From Solen grandis (lineage: Eukaryota > Mollusca > Bivalvia > Adapedonta > Solenidae), in contig CM037777.1 of the NCBI GenBank assembly GCA_021229015.1, positions 27,591,002 to 27,655,001 on the forward strand: DNA of 64,000 nt, written 5' to 3'. The translations under genes were made by a program, and so were the position numbers. The notes below the pieces were generated by a model. That model saw only the letters and a list, made by a program, of their open reading frames with translations. It searched no databases and was not told the DNA's origin. Positions 19,926-30,908 of this stretch are shown piece by piece (positions within the stretch are counted from its first letter, which is position 1; each line of letters starts with the position of its first letter).

Positions 19926-21190
19926 TTTCAATGACGTCAAATGACGTCAGATTTGACGTCAGCTTTAAAAATTTATTCGCGCCCCAGAGCCTTTATTTTT
20001 TGTCGTTTTATCTTGATATTTTTACAGAAGATGTTTGTTATGATGTAAATGTGCACCTTATCTTTCAATTTTTCAAATTCAAAAAATTAAAGAATTTATG
20101 GCAAAACCGAGTTTCGAACTTTGGTCCTTAAACTATTATTTAATGTAACAAAGGCTACTGATGAGTTAGAAGCATGAAAATTGTACAGCATATTGGCCCA
20201 GAGGTCTACTTTCTTTTTTCTGAAAGATTTTTTCTTAAGTCACGTGGTTATGACGTCATTTAAAGGACAAAATCCTATTTTTTCAAAGATTTCTTTCGCT
20301 CTGGCATCATACAATTTGAGTCAATTTTAATGAAATTGAAATTGCAGCGATGAAAAGGTATCTATTTATGCATTCATTTATTTTTAATTTTCAATGAAGT
20401 CAAATGACGTCATATTTGACCTCAACTTTAAAAGCTTGTTTGCTCTCTAGGGCCTTCAATTCTAGTCGGGTATTCTTGATATTTTCACGGAAGATGTGTG
20501 TTATGATGTAAATGTGCACTGCTATCAATTTTTCAAATTCCAAAAATTTAAGAATTTATGGCAAAACCGAGTTTCAAACTTTGGCCCTTAAACTATTATT
20601 GAATGTAACAAAGTCTACTGATGAGTTAGAAGCATGAAAATTGGACAGCATATTGGCCCAGAGGTCTACTTTCTTTTCTCTGAAAGATTTTCTTTTAAGT
20701 CACGTGGTTATGACGTCATTTAATGGACAAAATCCTATTTTTTCAAAGATTTCTTTCGCTCTGGCATCATACAATTTTAGTAAATTTTAATGAAATTGAA
20801 ATTCCAGCGATAAAAAGGTATCTTTTTAAACATTCAATTATTTTTCAATTTTCAAGGACGGCAAATGGACGTCAACATCAAAAGCGTGTTCGCGTTTTAG
20901 AGCCTTAAATTCTGGTCGGATTATCTTGATATTTCCACGGAAGATGTTCGCTTAAATGTAGATGTGCACCGTTGTATTCAAATTTCCAAATTCGAAAAGA
21001 TTAAGATTTCATGGCAATACAGAGATTCGAACTTTGGTCCTAAAACATATGTAAATGTTACAAAGCCCCCTGATGCGTTAGAAGCATGAAAATTGGACAG
21101 CATATAGGCATAGAGGTTTACATACTATTTTCTAAATGATTATCATTTAAGTCACGAAATGTTCGTTTAGTCACGTGGTTTTGACGTCAT
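19926..21190 (+). repeat. ~470-base tandem array rich in TGACGTCA
   Basis: Two long units and a third more diverged one start near 19926, 20397 and 20858. Each has a run of GACGTCA sites at its start, GAAGATGTTYGYTWTGATG, CAAAACCGAGTTTCGAACTT, GATGAGTTAGAAGCATGAAA, and GGTTATGACGTCAT near its end. Units one and two are about 90% alike by eye. The GTTTCGAAC box resembles a minus-strand tRNA B box. Not coding. Confidence 0.88.
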
Positions 21191-21298
21191 GCATACTAAA
21201 AATCATATAAAATCGCCAATCGGATCAATGATTTTAAAATTTTCAAAAAAGTTTAAACCTGAAGAAAATGACAAACACATGTATATCTACCTATCGAT

Positions 21299-21720
21299 TT
21301 TTAGCTCACCTGAGCACAACGTGCTCAAGGTGAGCTTTTCTGATCGCCCTTCGTCCGGCGTCCGTCGTCCGTCATGCGTCGTCAACAATTTGGCTTGTTA
21401 ACACTCTAGAGGTCATATTTTTAGGCCAGTCTTCATGAAACTTGGTCAGAATGTTTCTCTCCATAAAATCTTGGACAAGTTCGAATTTGGGTCATGTGAG
21501 GTCAAAAAGTAGGTCACGAGGTCAAATCTTAGATAAACCTTGTTAACAATCTAAAAGCCACATCTTCTGAAACTTGGTCGAATTTCTCTCATAAAATCTT
21601 GGACAAGTTCGAAAGTGGGTCATGTAAGGTCAAAAGGAATGTCAATATGAAAAATCCAACATATGTTGCACATTTATAATCAGGTAAGCGATTCAGGGCC
21701 ATCATGGCCCTCTTGTTTAT
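21299..21720 (+). mobile_element. TAGCTCACCTGAGC repeat, short copy
   Basis: Head TAGCTCACCTGAGCACAACG followed by GTGCTCAAGGTGAGC, then TCGTCCGGCGTCCGTCGTCC. Internal half-repeats (CTTGGACAAGTTCGAA twice). Tail GATTCAGGGCCATCATGGCC then CTCTTGTTT. Same family as 10650, 30909 and 43777. Confidence 0.85.
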
Positions 21721-22624
21721 GTTTTCTCAAGGTTTAACGGTTTCTTCTTCTAAATCTGTAAAAATAAACAAATATATAAAGCAAATGATTTGTTGAAAGT
21801 TTTAAGACGTTTATAACGTTAATTACATAGAAATAAGAAATTATTTTCATGATTTTGCTTACACCTCTGCACGTCTTTGTTACCATCTATTTTTGCAAAT
21901 GTAAAACTCAATCAATTTAAGGGTTGAAAGTCATGGATTTCAAAGTTTTCTTTTTTCTTTTTTTACAATTTCAATTATTTAGATCAAATTGCAATGAATA
22001 TTTGTTAAATCATATGCTTACGAAGAAATAAACTTTAAATAAAAAATAAAAAACCCTTTAAAATCGATTGAATAACGTAAGAAAACAATTCTTGTGGATA
22101 GTATTATCTTAAAATTTTCCTGATTTTTTTGTTTGTTTGTTTTTCTTTTCTGCATGATAGTAAATGGATACGGCATAAAATAAGATTCATATTTATGCTT
22201 TCTCAAAATCATCTAAAGGAGATAAAAATGAAAAAAAGAAAGAAAGATTTAAAGCTTATTTTTGAACATAATTATATATGATGATTTAAGTATTAAATAA
22301 CATTATTATGCATCATTATTCAATTTCTTTGTATTAACTTATATATTCAATATCTTTGAAATAAACTAAAGGAAAGCCGCTTCGTTTGTTTCTTAAACAA
22401 ACGACTTCTAGTGTTTAACATTGCGTTTATTGATAATTACACTTAGCAAACAATACAATGTTACACATATAAACGAAAATGACACTATTCACAACTATTA
22501 ATAAACATCGATACATATGTGCTAGTTTAATTCAATCCAGACTTCTGAATTCCGGTAACTTCCAAATTCCGAACTTTTTGGTCGGTCCCACATGTCTTCG
22601 GATTTCAGAGGTTACACTGTACTG
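21721..22624. other. No gene seen
   Basis: Very AT-rich intergenic sequence without recognised repeats. Confidence 0.35.
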
Positions 22625-22840
22625 TTATTTGTTTAGCAGCATATTGATTGATTTAGCGGCACATTAATTGATTACGCTTTTTGTTTAGAAACCCATTTAT
22701 TGACATCAATTTTTATTTAAAAGTGCATTTCTTAACACTACTTTTTGTTTAGCAGCACATGTATTGATTTAGCGGCGCATTTATTGTTTAGCAGTACCTT
22801 GTTATACCGCGTTTTGTTTGGCGATACATTTATTTATTAT
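22625..22840 (+). repeat. Degenerate TTTAGCAGCACATTTATTGAT array
   Basis: Five or six variable-spaced units of TTTAGC(A/G)GCACAT followed by ATTGAT, often preceded by TTTTTG. Shared with the edge of the assembly gap (15585-15675). Confidence 0.7.
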
Positions 22841-22902
22841 ATACCTATACATTTTCTGGCCCTAAAACACGCAAAATACGAGACGCAAATACAACTCAAC
22901 AG

Positions 22903-24517
22903 ATTAAAGGAATACGCTCGGCTGATAACAACTAGGTTTTAATTGAAAGATATTGATGTAAATAAACCAATTTAATTACTCATTTCATTGAATCAATCGT
23001 AATAAGAAAGAAATTGCAAGTTAAAGACGTCTATTTACACCAATTTGCTCCGAGACATGGGCGCAGACATTGTTTACGTCTCGAGGTCTCGCGAGACTTT
23101 TTTTCAACAATCGTGACGTCACAGACACACTTCCGGTTGCGTACATACATTGAAATATAGAAGGAAATTACGTGTGTTGTGGAGAAATTGTTTGAAAAAT
23201 GTTTCTTATTTGAATATGATGAAAATATATTATTAAAAGATTAAACTATGATCATTTTATTGTTTTCTTACTCGTGAGTGAGAGAGTCTGGAGCCCTCGT
23301 CCTATGACCTTTGTATGCCAGAATGGTAATGAATGCAACTTCTAAAACAGAATCATTCAGAACTAAGGTGTGAAAGTCCGTATGGTTCGTAATGCACGTA
23401 AGTTCATCTAAATTTCCAACAACCAAGTCACTCGATTTGCAACATACATTTTCCATATTGGATGGCATCATAACACAGTTATCACACAGACAAAAGTCCT
23501 CAGCACATAAATATTCCTCCTCCCGTACGTCATTGTCTTGAAGCAGTTGCAGCTCTTCCTCAGTATAGTCGGGCTCAAAGTCGTAAGGAACTATACACTC
23601 CATTTTAAGAAATATCTCAAAAACTTTCTGCTATAGTGATCGAACCATAACTAAAGTCAATACCCCTTGTCACGAAATCATTTATGCACATTCTCACAAA
23701 CATCGCTATTTTAATTGCGCAAATCATTACAGCAATTATCAACAATTTTTAAACACTTTTTTAATCAAACATATAAATATATAAAAGGGGCGGTATCATG
23801 TAAGTAGAAATCTAATTGCAATGACGGTAACTGTGAAATACTATAGAGACGAATCAAAGGGACACCGTGTTGTAATTATGATTAACACACCTAATTGCTC
23901 GCAATTTAGCAAAATAATGTAAATTATGCTACTTTCTGTATATCACAATAACATGAGTTCATTGCGATACGATACTTTTACTTATATATATTTATTTAAA
24001 CAGACTTTTTCCGTAAAATAGCATAATATAGATTATTATAATATAAAACGTGGATTCAACACCTTTCTTTCATATTTATATAATGCATTTAGTATGTTTG
24101 TGGTGATGATTATACTCTACATGTCCGTTTCAGTAAAACGTGCACATCAATTGGCTGTTGACATGGTGACTCGGTCGCACGCTTCGTTTTATGGCCGTGT
24201 TTTATGGCCCTGAGGTGCGATTTTATATGACGCTTATTCTGTTACAAAGGCTTGCCAGTGATTTCTTATCCAATCAGTTTAACACCACACAACTTTTCAA
24301 TAACCGCAGTTGCAAGCATTTCACGGTAAAAATGACAAAGATGTATTATAGAAATAAAAAATATCGCGGAGCAAATTGGTTTAAATAGACGTCTTTAACT
24401 TACAATTTCTTTCTTATTACGATTGATTCAATGAAATGAGAAATTTAATTGGTTTATTTACATCAATATCTTTCAATTGAAACCTAGTTGTAATCAGCCG
24501 AGCGTATTCCTTTAATG
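22903..24517. mobile_element. 1.6-kb element with ~153-base terminal inverted repeats
   Basis: The left end (22903-23055) and right end (24365-24517) are reverse complements over ~153 bases with only a few mismatches. Both begin at the outside with ATTAAAGGAATACGCTCGGC. The interior holds a minus-strand exon with a P2X7-like cysteine motif (23268-23603). No transposase is visible inside, and no clear target duplication was found. It is either a nonautonomous DNA transposon with a captured exon or an inverted segmental duplication. A further copy of the same end motif occurs at 24745-24764. Confidence 0.85.
23268..23603 (-). CDS. Exon with P2X7 C-terminal (ballast)-like motif
   Basis: ATG at 23603; 111 codons to a TAA. 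After an acidic N-terminus comes FCLCDNCVMMPSNMENVCC (residues 37-55), LTCITNHTDF (68-77) and VLEVAF (86-91). The C-x-C..C..MP..ENVCC..C(I)T.H pattern is that of the zinc-binding C-terminal domain of P2X7 receptors. Many invertebrate proteins annotated P2X7-like have only this domain and no channel. The frame continues RAPDSLTHE and stops; a GTAAGA at the stop could be a splice donor, so this may be a first exon. An AATAAA lies a few bases beyond the stop. It is enclosed by the inverted repeats of the 22903-24517 element. No transmembrane segment is present, so it is not a channel by itself. Confidence 0.65.
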   Translation of the reverse strand: MECIVPYDFEPDYTEEELQLLQDNDVREEEYLCAEDFCLCDNCVMMPSNMENVCCKSSDLVVGNLDELTCITNHTDFHTLVLNDSVLEVAFITILAYKGHRTRAPDSLTHE

Positions 24518-24764
24518 CTTTTATCACAACCCCTATTAATAGCACTCATCGATCGGGATATGGTTCAATGGGTATTTGTGACGTCACAGAAAGGTAAACA
24601 TGAACAAAGATGGCGGCGGCCACAGCCGATCGAAATCACAAACTTTAAACAGCTATATCTTCACAAATATAGCGTGTATAAAAATTAAAGTCATGTCAAA
24701 GTGATCTACACTAAAAGGTTTATTGATGGTTAAATTTTCATTTCAGCCGAGCGTATTCCTTTAA
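24518..24764 (+). repeat. Partial copy ending in the same GCCGAGCGTATTCC motif
   Basis: The last 20 bases (CAGCCGAGCGTATTCCTTTA) repeat the right end of the adjacent element. The interior contains AAGATGGCGGCGG, a YY1-type promoter motif, and a TGACGTCA. It might be a second, half-deleted element. Confidence 0.45.
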
Positions 24765-25071
24765 TAATCCGTATTATATCAGCGTCTATGACGTCACACT
24801 GTGCGGACTACTTTCGGCATGGTTCCCGCTGTAAGTGGGCGCTACGTAGTAAATAGAGACGAGAACCAATACTACTGGGAGAACCAGTTTCTATTTTTAT
24901 CAAAGAAATCATCTCGTCAAATTTATTTAATAAACGATAAATAGGGAATATTATGTTGCAGTAGCTTTCCGTGGCTTTGTATTTTGCTCCGAGCAGCGTG
25001 GGAAGAAAGATAACTCGCGAGACCGAAGAAACAAGTAATAAAGCCATCAAAACCCTAAAAACTGACTTCTT

Positions 25072-25617
25072 ATGGCAAGTGAATGTGGATTGCAAGGCAA
25101 AACAACAAATCACAGTGCAAGAAAAACCACATGCACTGACCTCTTACATGGTGGAATATCACCAACAACAATTCAACAATTAAGTGCTCACAGAAATGTC
25201 CAAAGCATCAATAATTATGCCAATGCATCTCTAGAAATGCAAGAACAAATGTCAGACATACTGTCTCTAAACCCAAATCCTTCTCATGTGGCTAAAGCTC
25301 TTACAAAATTTAATCAGCCTATGAGCAAATATCAACAATTTTCACATACTTCCAGTTCCACTTCCTGTCATCCCTGTCCAGCCCTTGAACCCGTTCCTTC
25401 AACATCTAAGTCTGTGGTGTCATCAAATATCCACAGCATGTCAGAAATAGAATGTGTCTCAAAGCACGCTGGTCAGATCTTTCAAAATGCAACGCTGATG
25501 AACTGTCCTATCACAATCATAAACAACACCTCGAAAACTGACGACACTTCTCCTACCTTGCCCAAACGCCGGAAAAGAATCTGTCCAGTTATCACGTCTG
25601 ACACTGACAGTGATTGA
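25072..25617 (+). pseudogene. C-terminal part of a Crypton-type tyrosine recombinase
   Basis: 181 codons. NHSARKT carries the box II H-x-x-R (His14, Arg17). LSAHRNVQSINNY supplies the second His (His40) and the presumed nucleophile Tyr49. Then SLEMQEQMSDILS and a Ser/Thr/Pro-rich tail ending KRRKR...SDTDSD. The R-H-Y spacing and the NHSARKT/NVQSINxY wording match Crypton-derived recombinases (also seen in cellular ZMYM/QRICH1 proteins). The first catalytic Arg and the core-binding domain are missing, and the frame upstream is closed. It is either a last exon or a 5'-truncated copy. Confidence 0.7.
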
Positions 25618-25721
25618 AAAACGAAAGGTTTTCCAGCAGACATGTTTTATTCCAATTTCAGTGTTCACATATTAGTGAATTCAGGGAAAAACTATAGCCT
25701 ACTCATATAAGTAACTCTTTG

Positions 25722-26490
25722 TCATGGTACAAATAACTCATAATAGGAGAAAACTTTGCATAAGTGGCTGGGTAGCTCTGTTGGTAAAGCATTCCTGATA
25801 TCCAAAGGTCCTGGGTTCATGTCTTGGTCAGACTGCACATTTTTCTTAACTTGTGACATATGAAGCCCAACATCACCGGGCTGCATGTGATCAGAGATCA
25901 TATTCATCTTGTTCAGTTTGGCAGGGAGTATGACATGGTACCCAATAACTCACAACAGGGAAGAAATCATTACACTGTGTGTAAACGATCAGGTAGTTTA
26001 GTCAGTACAGGTAATTACCTTTTAAGGGTAAGGCCCCGTGTTCAGTTCCCAGGCAGGAGGTACATTTTTCTCACCATAACATTTATCTATTGTAGATTTC
26101 TGTATGTGGTCCTGTAGCTTACCCATCCCTTTGATCAAGGATCTCAGATTAAAATCCTGGTGTGGTCTGTTACATCTCATTTGAATCATTAGCAATAACT
26201 CACAATAGAAGAGAATCATGTCTATGAGGTCAAGAAGCTCATCTGATAGGGTCGCCTGGGAAAGGTCCCAGTAAAGCGTCTCAGTCAGGCTCACATTTTT
26301 CTCAACCTGTGACATTTGGAACACAATTTGAGTAATGACTTAAGTGCTGTGAGGTTCTCTGGATCCATTTGGAAATTCAAGGACAAATTCCAGTTTGGTG
26401 GGGAAGTATGTCACGGTACCAATAACTCACAATAGATGAGAATCAGGTGTAAGCTGCCACCACTGGTAGCTCAGTTGGAGTATGTGTAAT
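25722..26490 (+). repeat. Four degenerate ~230-base units with tRNA-like boxes
   Basis: Units start near 25722, 25935, 26190 and 26405. Each has CAATAACTCACAATAG-type sequence and a GGTAGCTC..TTGGTAAAG A-box-like stretch; some have a GTTCATGTC or GTTCAGTTCCCAG B-box-like stretch, followed by CACATTTTTCTCAACCTGTG. The units look like serially duplicated tRNA-derived sequence rather than dispersed SINE insertions. Confidence 0.6.
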
Positions 26491-27001
26491 GTGATCAATG
26501 ATGGCTTGTCTCCCTTTAGTAAGTAAGAGTTAGCGATCCTTTCTAAAACCTCCAGCGGGCTCATTCAGCTTTTGTAAATCGTGCTCAACCAATGCTTAGT
26601 TCTAAGTGCTATGTAACTAGGGTATTATTTTCAATAATTCCGGTAATTTATTATCCTTTTGGAAATTTAAATAGTTAGCTGTATTTTAGTAAGAAATTGG
26701 TACAGTAGACCAGTCTGTAGTTGACGTCAGTTCCGCTGCGAAATTCAAACAGTCAGTTGTTAGAAGGTTAAACTGAGGAAAGGTTGTCAGTGATAGATAT
26801 CCGGCTTTTTATATAGACAACCGGAAATTTGTATTTCCGTTGGTTAAGCTAGTATTATTTTCAGTCAGATAATAGGATTTTGACATATTTTAGTCGTTGA
26901 GATATATGACCGCGGACTTTAGAAATGACATTTGACACTGTCTAATTTGGGAAGTACTGTTGGTTTCACCCTTTGTAACAATGAATATTACTAATTTACA
27001 G
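26491..27001. other. No gene seen
   Basis: Intergenic stretch ahead of the candidate exon at 27002. Confidence 0.3.
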
Positions 27002-27051
27002 CACCATAGATTAACCAACAGAGGCTGTTTGTCGGGACAACCCCATTGTCC
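27002..27051 (+). CDS. Candidate small internal exon
   Basis: Strong splice signals bracket 50 bases: TACTAATTTACAG upstream (branch-point-like TACTAAT plus acceptor) and GTAAGTATGG downstream. One frame is open (HHRLTNRGCLSGQPHC). Its position, 1.3 kb upstream of the SET exon on the same strand, would suit a 5' exon of that gene, but no homology supports it. Confidence 0.3.
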
Positions 27052-27902
27052 GTAAGTATGGATGTGAACGTCGGTATAACGTATTTTTTGATTATGAATA
27101 AATAAATTGCTATTGTATTTGTTAAAAGACAAATATACAGTAAGAAAACAACATTTTATTGTGAAGCAATTATTTAAGACATGTAATCTGACATGAAACT
27201 GAAATAACATAAATATATTGTGTACAAGCATATCCGTTTTAAATAATAAACTTGTAAATATGAAATGAAGTAAAGTACTGGTTGAGAACCCAGGAAAGTG
27301 GCTGTCAAATAGTTAAGCACAATTGACCCAATTTGGGCGTTGCTAAAATTTCCGGTTTGCTTGTGATGCCAGTCCTTTTATTATAGTAAATATAGAACGG
27401 ACATTTGTTGTTGTGTTTCTTTCGACACGACCCCACCCCCTTCTGGGAAAGGGAAATTACAGCTATAGCACAGGGTGTTTGTTCGTTCTCTGCTTACCGA
27501 CAATATCGATGTCATCGGTACAGGTTCCACCCGCATTCCGATTAAATTACTGACTCAAAGTACAAGTCCAATCCATGTGCAAGGTGTTTAGGAACGAACA
27601 TGTGCTGCTGCTGCTGCTCTCAGTCAGTCTTCTTTCATACACACACCTTTTTTCTTTCACACAAGGAAAACAACAAGTGGGTCTTCTTAAAGCGGAAACT
27701 ATTTATTTAAACACACTTCATCTTTTCTACCAAAATCAATTGAAAATATTACACACCATTTACACACATGAAATAACCTTTTCTTTCCTAGTATGTCTCA
27801 TTCCTCCCTATCTGCCGCCCTCAACCAACGAAACAATCCCCCCTCTCAAGCAGCCCGTTTGTATCAGCAAAGCAGCTTGTTAGGCCAGTCATTGCGCTCA
27901 AC

Positions 27903-28230
27903 AGGTCGCGCCACATTTTGATTGACAGGTCACGTGATCAAAGTGGGCGGGATCTCGGCGGGATAACGGTACCAAAACTTTGGTACCAAACTTCGCATTT
28001 TACTTAGATCCTACAGTCAGGCCCCCGACAATCTATGTACCCCTAACTCGAACCCCTAACACATGACCCTCACCCTTTACACCTTACCCTCTACCCCCTT
28101 ACCCAAACAACACCATTGACAAGTCATGTGACCAAAGTGGCCGGGATAACGGTCCCAAAACTTAGGTCCCAAACTTCGCATCTTACTTAGATCCTAACCC
28201 TAACCCCCTAACCCTAACCCCTATGGCAAT
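27903..28230 (+). promoter_or_regulatory. Duplicated GC-box/E-box block with telomere-like runs
   Basis: Two ~90-base copies (27918-28014 and about 28114-28195) share TTGACARGTCAYGTGA, CAAAGTGG(G/C)CGGGAT, AACGGTNCCAAAACTT and CTTAGATCCT. The CACGTG and GGGCGGG words and the position upstream of the SET exon suggest promoter sequence. Between and after the copies are CCCTAACCC-type runs (28193-28225). Confidence 0.45.
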
Positions 28231-28348
28231 CTTTCACAAATGGTTACTGTCAAATTAATCAATACAGAACGCTAACAAGTATTAACATACATTCCCTCTT
28301 GGTATTACCATACTTGAAAGACAAAATTAATATATGCTCTGACTGAAG

Positions 28349-28573
28349 TGGCATGTTGACATTTCTTGTTTCGGTATTGATGCTACAGACCGTTTGGATC
28401 GACTGGGGCATTATGTTAATGATGCAGCCACAGGAACAGCCCTCAACAATTCAACTATGAAATTGAAGATATTTTGTGGCTATTCACGACTTTGCTTATT
28501 TGCCTCCAGAGACATAATTGCAAGGGAGGAAATAAGATACGACGTTGGTGATGATAATGCGCCATGGAGAAAG
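28349..28573 (+). pseudogene. SET-domain exon
   Basis: Frame open from 28343 after a CTGACTGAAG acceptor-like site. It reads FGIDATDRLDRLGHYVNDAA, then LCLFASRDIIAREEIRYDVG and APWRK. The RLGHYVND (RFxNH-like) and EEIRYDYG-type motifs are the C-terminal half of a SET methyltransferase fold, covering the S-adenosylmethionine/pseudoknot region. Tyr at the D-Y-G position is replaced: RYDVG instead of YDYG, which loses a conserved tyrosine. The phase of the next exon implies the end is after AAG at 28573, where the donor would be GC rather than GT. Confidence 0.72.
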
Positions 28574-28619
28574 GCGAGGTTTATTTTTTTGCTAACTTGA
28601 ACATAAAGTGGTCCTGATG

Positions 28620-29350
28620 AGCTTTTCTAATTATTTAATGTCTTCTGTTGCGCGTCGTCAAAAATTATTGCACCGATTAATTCCAAACTTGGAACATAAC
28701 TACCTGATGAGGTGTAGAAGTGCTTGCACAAGATTTGTAACTCTAGCATTCCTCATTCTTGATTTATTTCCCAAAGTTGATTGTGTTTAAATAAAATTGT
28801 TTAGAGCTTAATTTTCTCGCTGTTGCATGATTTTACTCTAAATTTGGACTATGGCTACCTTATGAGGTGTAGAAGTGCAGTGCACAAGAACTGTAACTCT
28901 AGCTCATCCAATTCTTGAATTATCCCCCTTAGATGATATTGTAATAAAAAATGTCTAGAGCATAATTTTAAGACTTTGATTCATTTTAAACCTGAAACAT
29001 GTATAAACGATGAGGTTAAAGAGTGCAGTGTACAAGAACCATAACTCTAGCTCATCTGTTTCTTGAATCATCTCCCTTAGTTGATTATGTAAAGATTGTC
29101 TGAGCACAATTTCAATATATTATGATGGATTCACTCCAAACTTGGATCATGGATACCTTATGTGGTGCAGAATTACATTGCTTAGGAACGTTAACTCTAC
29201 TTCCTATAATTCTTTAATTATCCCACTTTGTTCATTTTGTAAAAAGAGTTTTGTCCATAACATAACTTCAGTACTACGAGTATATGGAGGATGCATTTCA
29301 AACTCAGATCATGGATAACTAGTGAGGTGTTGGAAGTGCAATACATAAAA
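28620..29350 (+). repeat. ~165-base tandem repeat, 4-5 degenerate units
   Basis: Units share GAGGTGTAGAAGTGCA, GTAACTCTAGCTCATC, TTCTTGAATTATC(T)CCC and CCAAACTTGGA.CATGG. They lie in the intron after the SET exon. Translated frames are repeat artefacts. Confidence 0.75.
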
Positions 29351-29653
29351 GTCCCAAATCTTGCTTGTTGTGCACCCAGCATAGCATGGCACATAGGAAT
29401 GGATCACTTATATTTGTGGGCATTTGCGTCATTTGATTGAACCCTGTTTTTGTGTAGTGATACCTAGTGGGTAGATCGTTTGATACTCACCCTTTCAGTG
29501 ACAACTGCTGGAATGCAGGGGACACAAGTGTTCCGAGAAACACCCATCTAGTTGGTGTTTTGGGGACAAAGTAGTGTTCTATAAGTAAATAAAGATTTAA
29601 AGGTTTAAATGTTTGCGCATACTCCATTCAATATTGCATTGTCTACATTTTAG

Positions 29654-29696
29654 GATCCCAAACTCTATGATGATGAGAAGGCTGATGAGGATAGTG
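29654..29696 (+). CDS. 43-base linker exon, acidic
   Basis: Acceptor TCTACATTTTAG, donor GTGAGTAAG. Reads DPKLYDDEKADEDS and ends in phase 1, which fits the next two candidate exons. Confidence 0.6.
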
Positions 29697-30099
29697 GTGA
29701 GTAAGTTACTACAAAATTCATCTTAGAGATTTTTAGAAGTAGAACAACTGCAATTCTCCTTGTACATTTTAACATTTCATTGTATACATCTTAGTATAAC
29801 CTGACTTTTGATTCCTTTATCAAGTTTGCAATGGTCAATAAAAAAAAGTTTTTTTTACAATTTGAAGATTAAGCGTTATTGATCTTAATTGGATGTCTTT
29901 GTTGCCATCTGCACTAACGATCTTTTTTTAAGTCAAATATTTCAAAACTGTTACATGTATTGGATTGAAACTTCGCATGAATCTTATTATGATTAAATTA
30001 TTTGTAGATACCAGTGGTAATGATTCTTTTTGGTCTGAGAGAAGAAGCCATAATACAAGAAAAAATAGTAATTTTATTGAATAATCGCTTTTAACAGAC

Positions 30100-30630
30100 A
30101 TTTAGCTCATCGTGCTCATGGTAAGCTATTAGGATGACCCTATGCCAGGCGTCTTTGTGTCCATCAAACTTTATCAATTCCCTACATTTCATTCATACTG
30201 CTGAAAGAATTTGACCAAACTTTATAGGATTGATCCCTATGAAGCCCTCATTCAAAATTGTTTAAATTGTTTTGATAAGTTGAAAAAGTATGTCAAAGTA
30301 GCTAAAAACAGATAAAAAATAACTTTGAAACTCTTCTACAAAACTACAGTGCCTTGGGATAATAGATATATTTGGTGTGTAATATAGACCTCTACCAAGT
30401 TTGCTCAAATTGTTGTCCTTGGGTCAAAATTGGACCTGCCCCAGGGATCACATGATTTATATAGACTTACATAGGAAAACACTTAAAAAATCTACTTGTC
30501 AGAAACCACAAGGCCTTGAGTATAGATGTTTGATTTGTGACATGGCCTAATTGACCTCAACCAAGTTTGTTCACATACTTCCCCGCTTGATTTTATGTCC
30601 TTTACGCACCAGACCAATCATTACAGCAAA
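30100..30630 (+). mobile_element. TAGCTCACC repeat, degraded copy
   Basis: The head is reduced to TTTAGCTCATCGTGCTCATG. The body shows the family's ACCAAGTTTGCTCAAATTGTT and CCACAAGGCCTTGAG. It sits in an intron of the SET gene. Confidence 0.6.
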
Positions 30631-30908
30631 TGGGCGTATTGAAACCGGTAGAAAGATTGTTGCCTCAGAAACGGGCCAATCTTTACAGCGAATGCCTTTA
30701 ACATATTGAAATGGGTAACAAAATCATTGCATCATAAACAGGCAAATCTTTGCAGCAATTCCCTATGTTATGAGATGGGTGCCGATTCGGCGTATATTTA
30801 GTAAAAAAGTATGTTGGACAAAGTTGAAATTAACCCAAATAACTGTTTTTCAGCACTGAACATATAAAATATTCATCAGGGAATCATATTTAGCCTTCTA
30901 CTGCATTT

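Noticed and set aside
24808..25113. 101-codon minus-strand frame
   Set aside because: It overlaps the recombinase region on the other strand and has no motif.
28193..28225. Chromosome end
   Set aside because: CCCTAA runs are short, degenerate and interior; similar runs occur at 43733 with genes on both sides.
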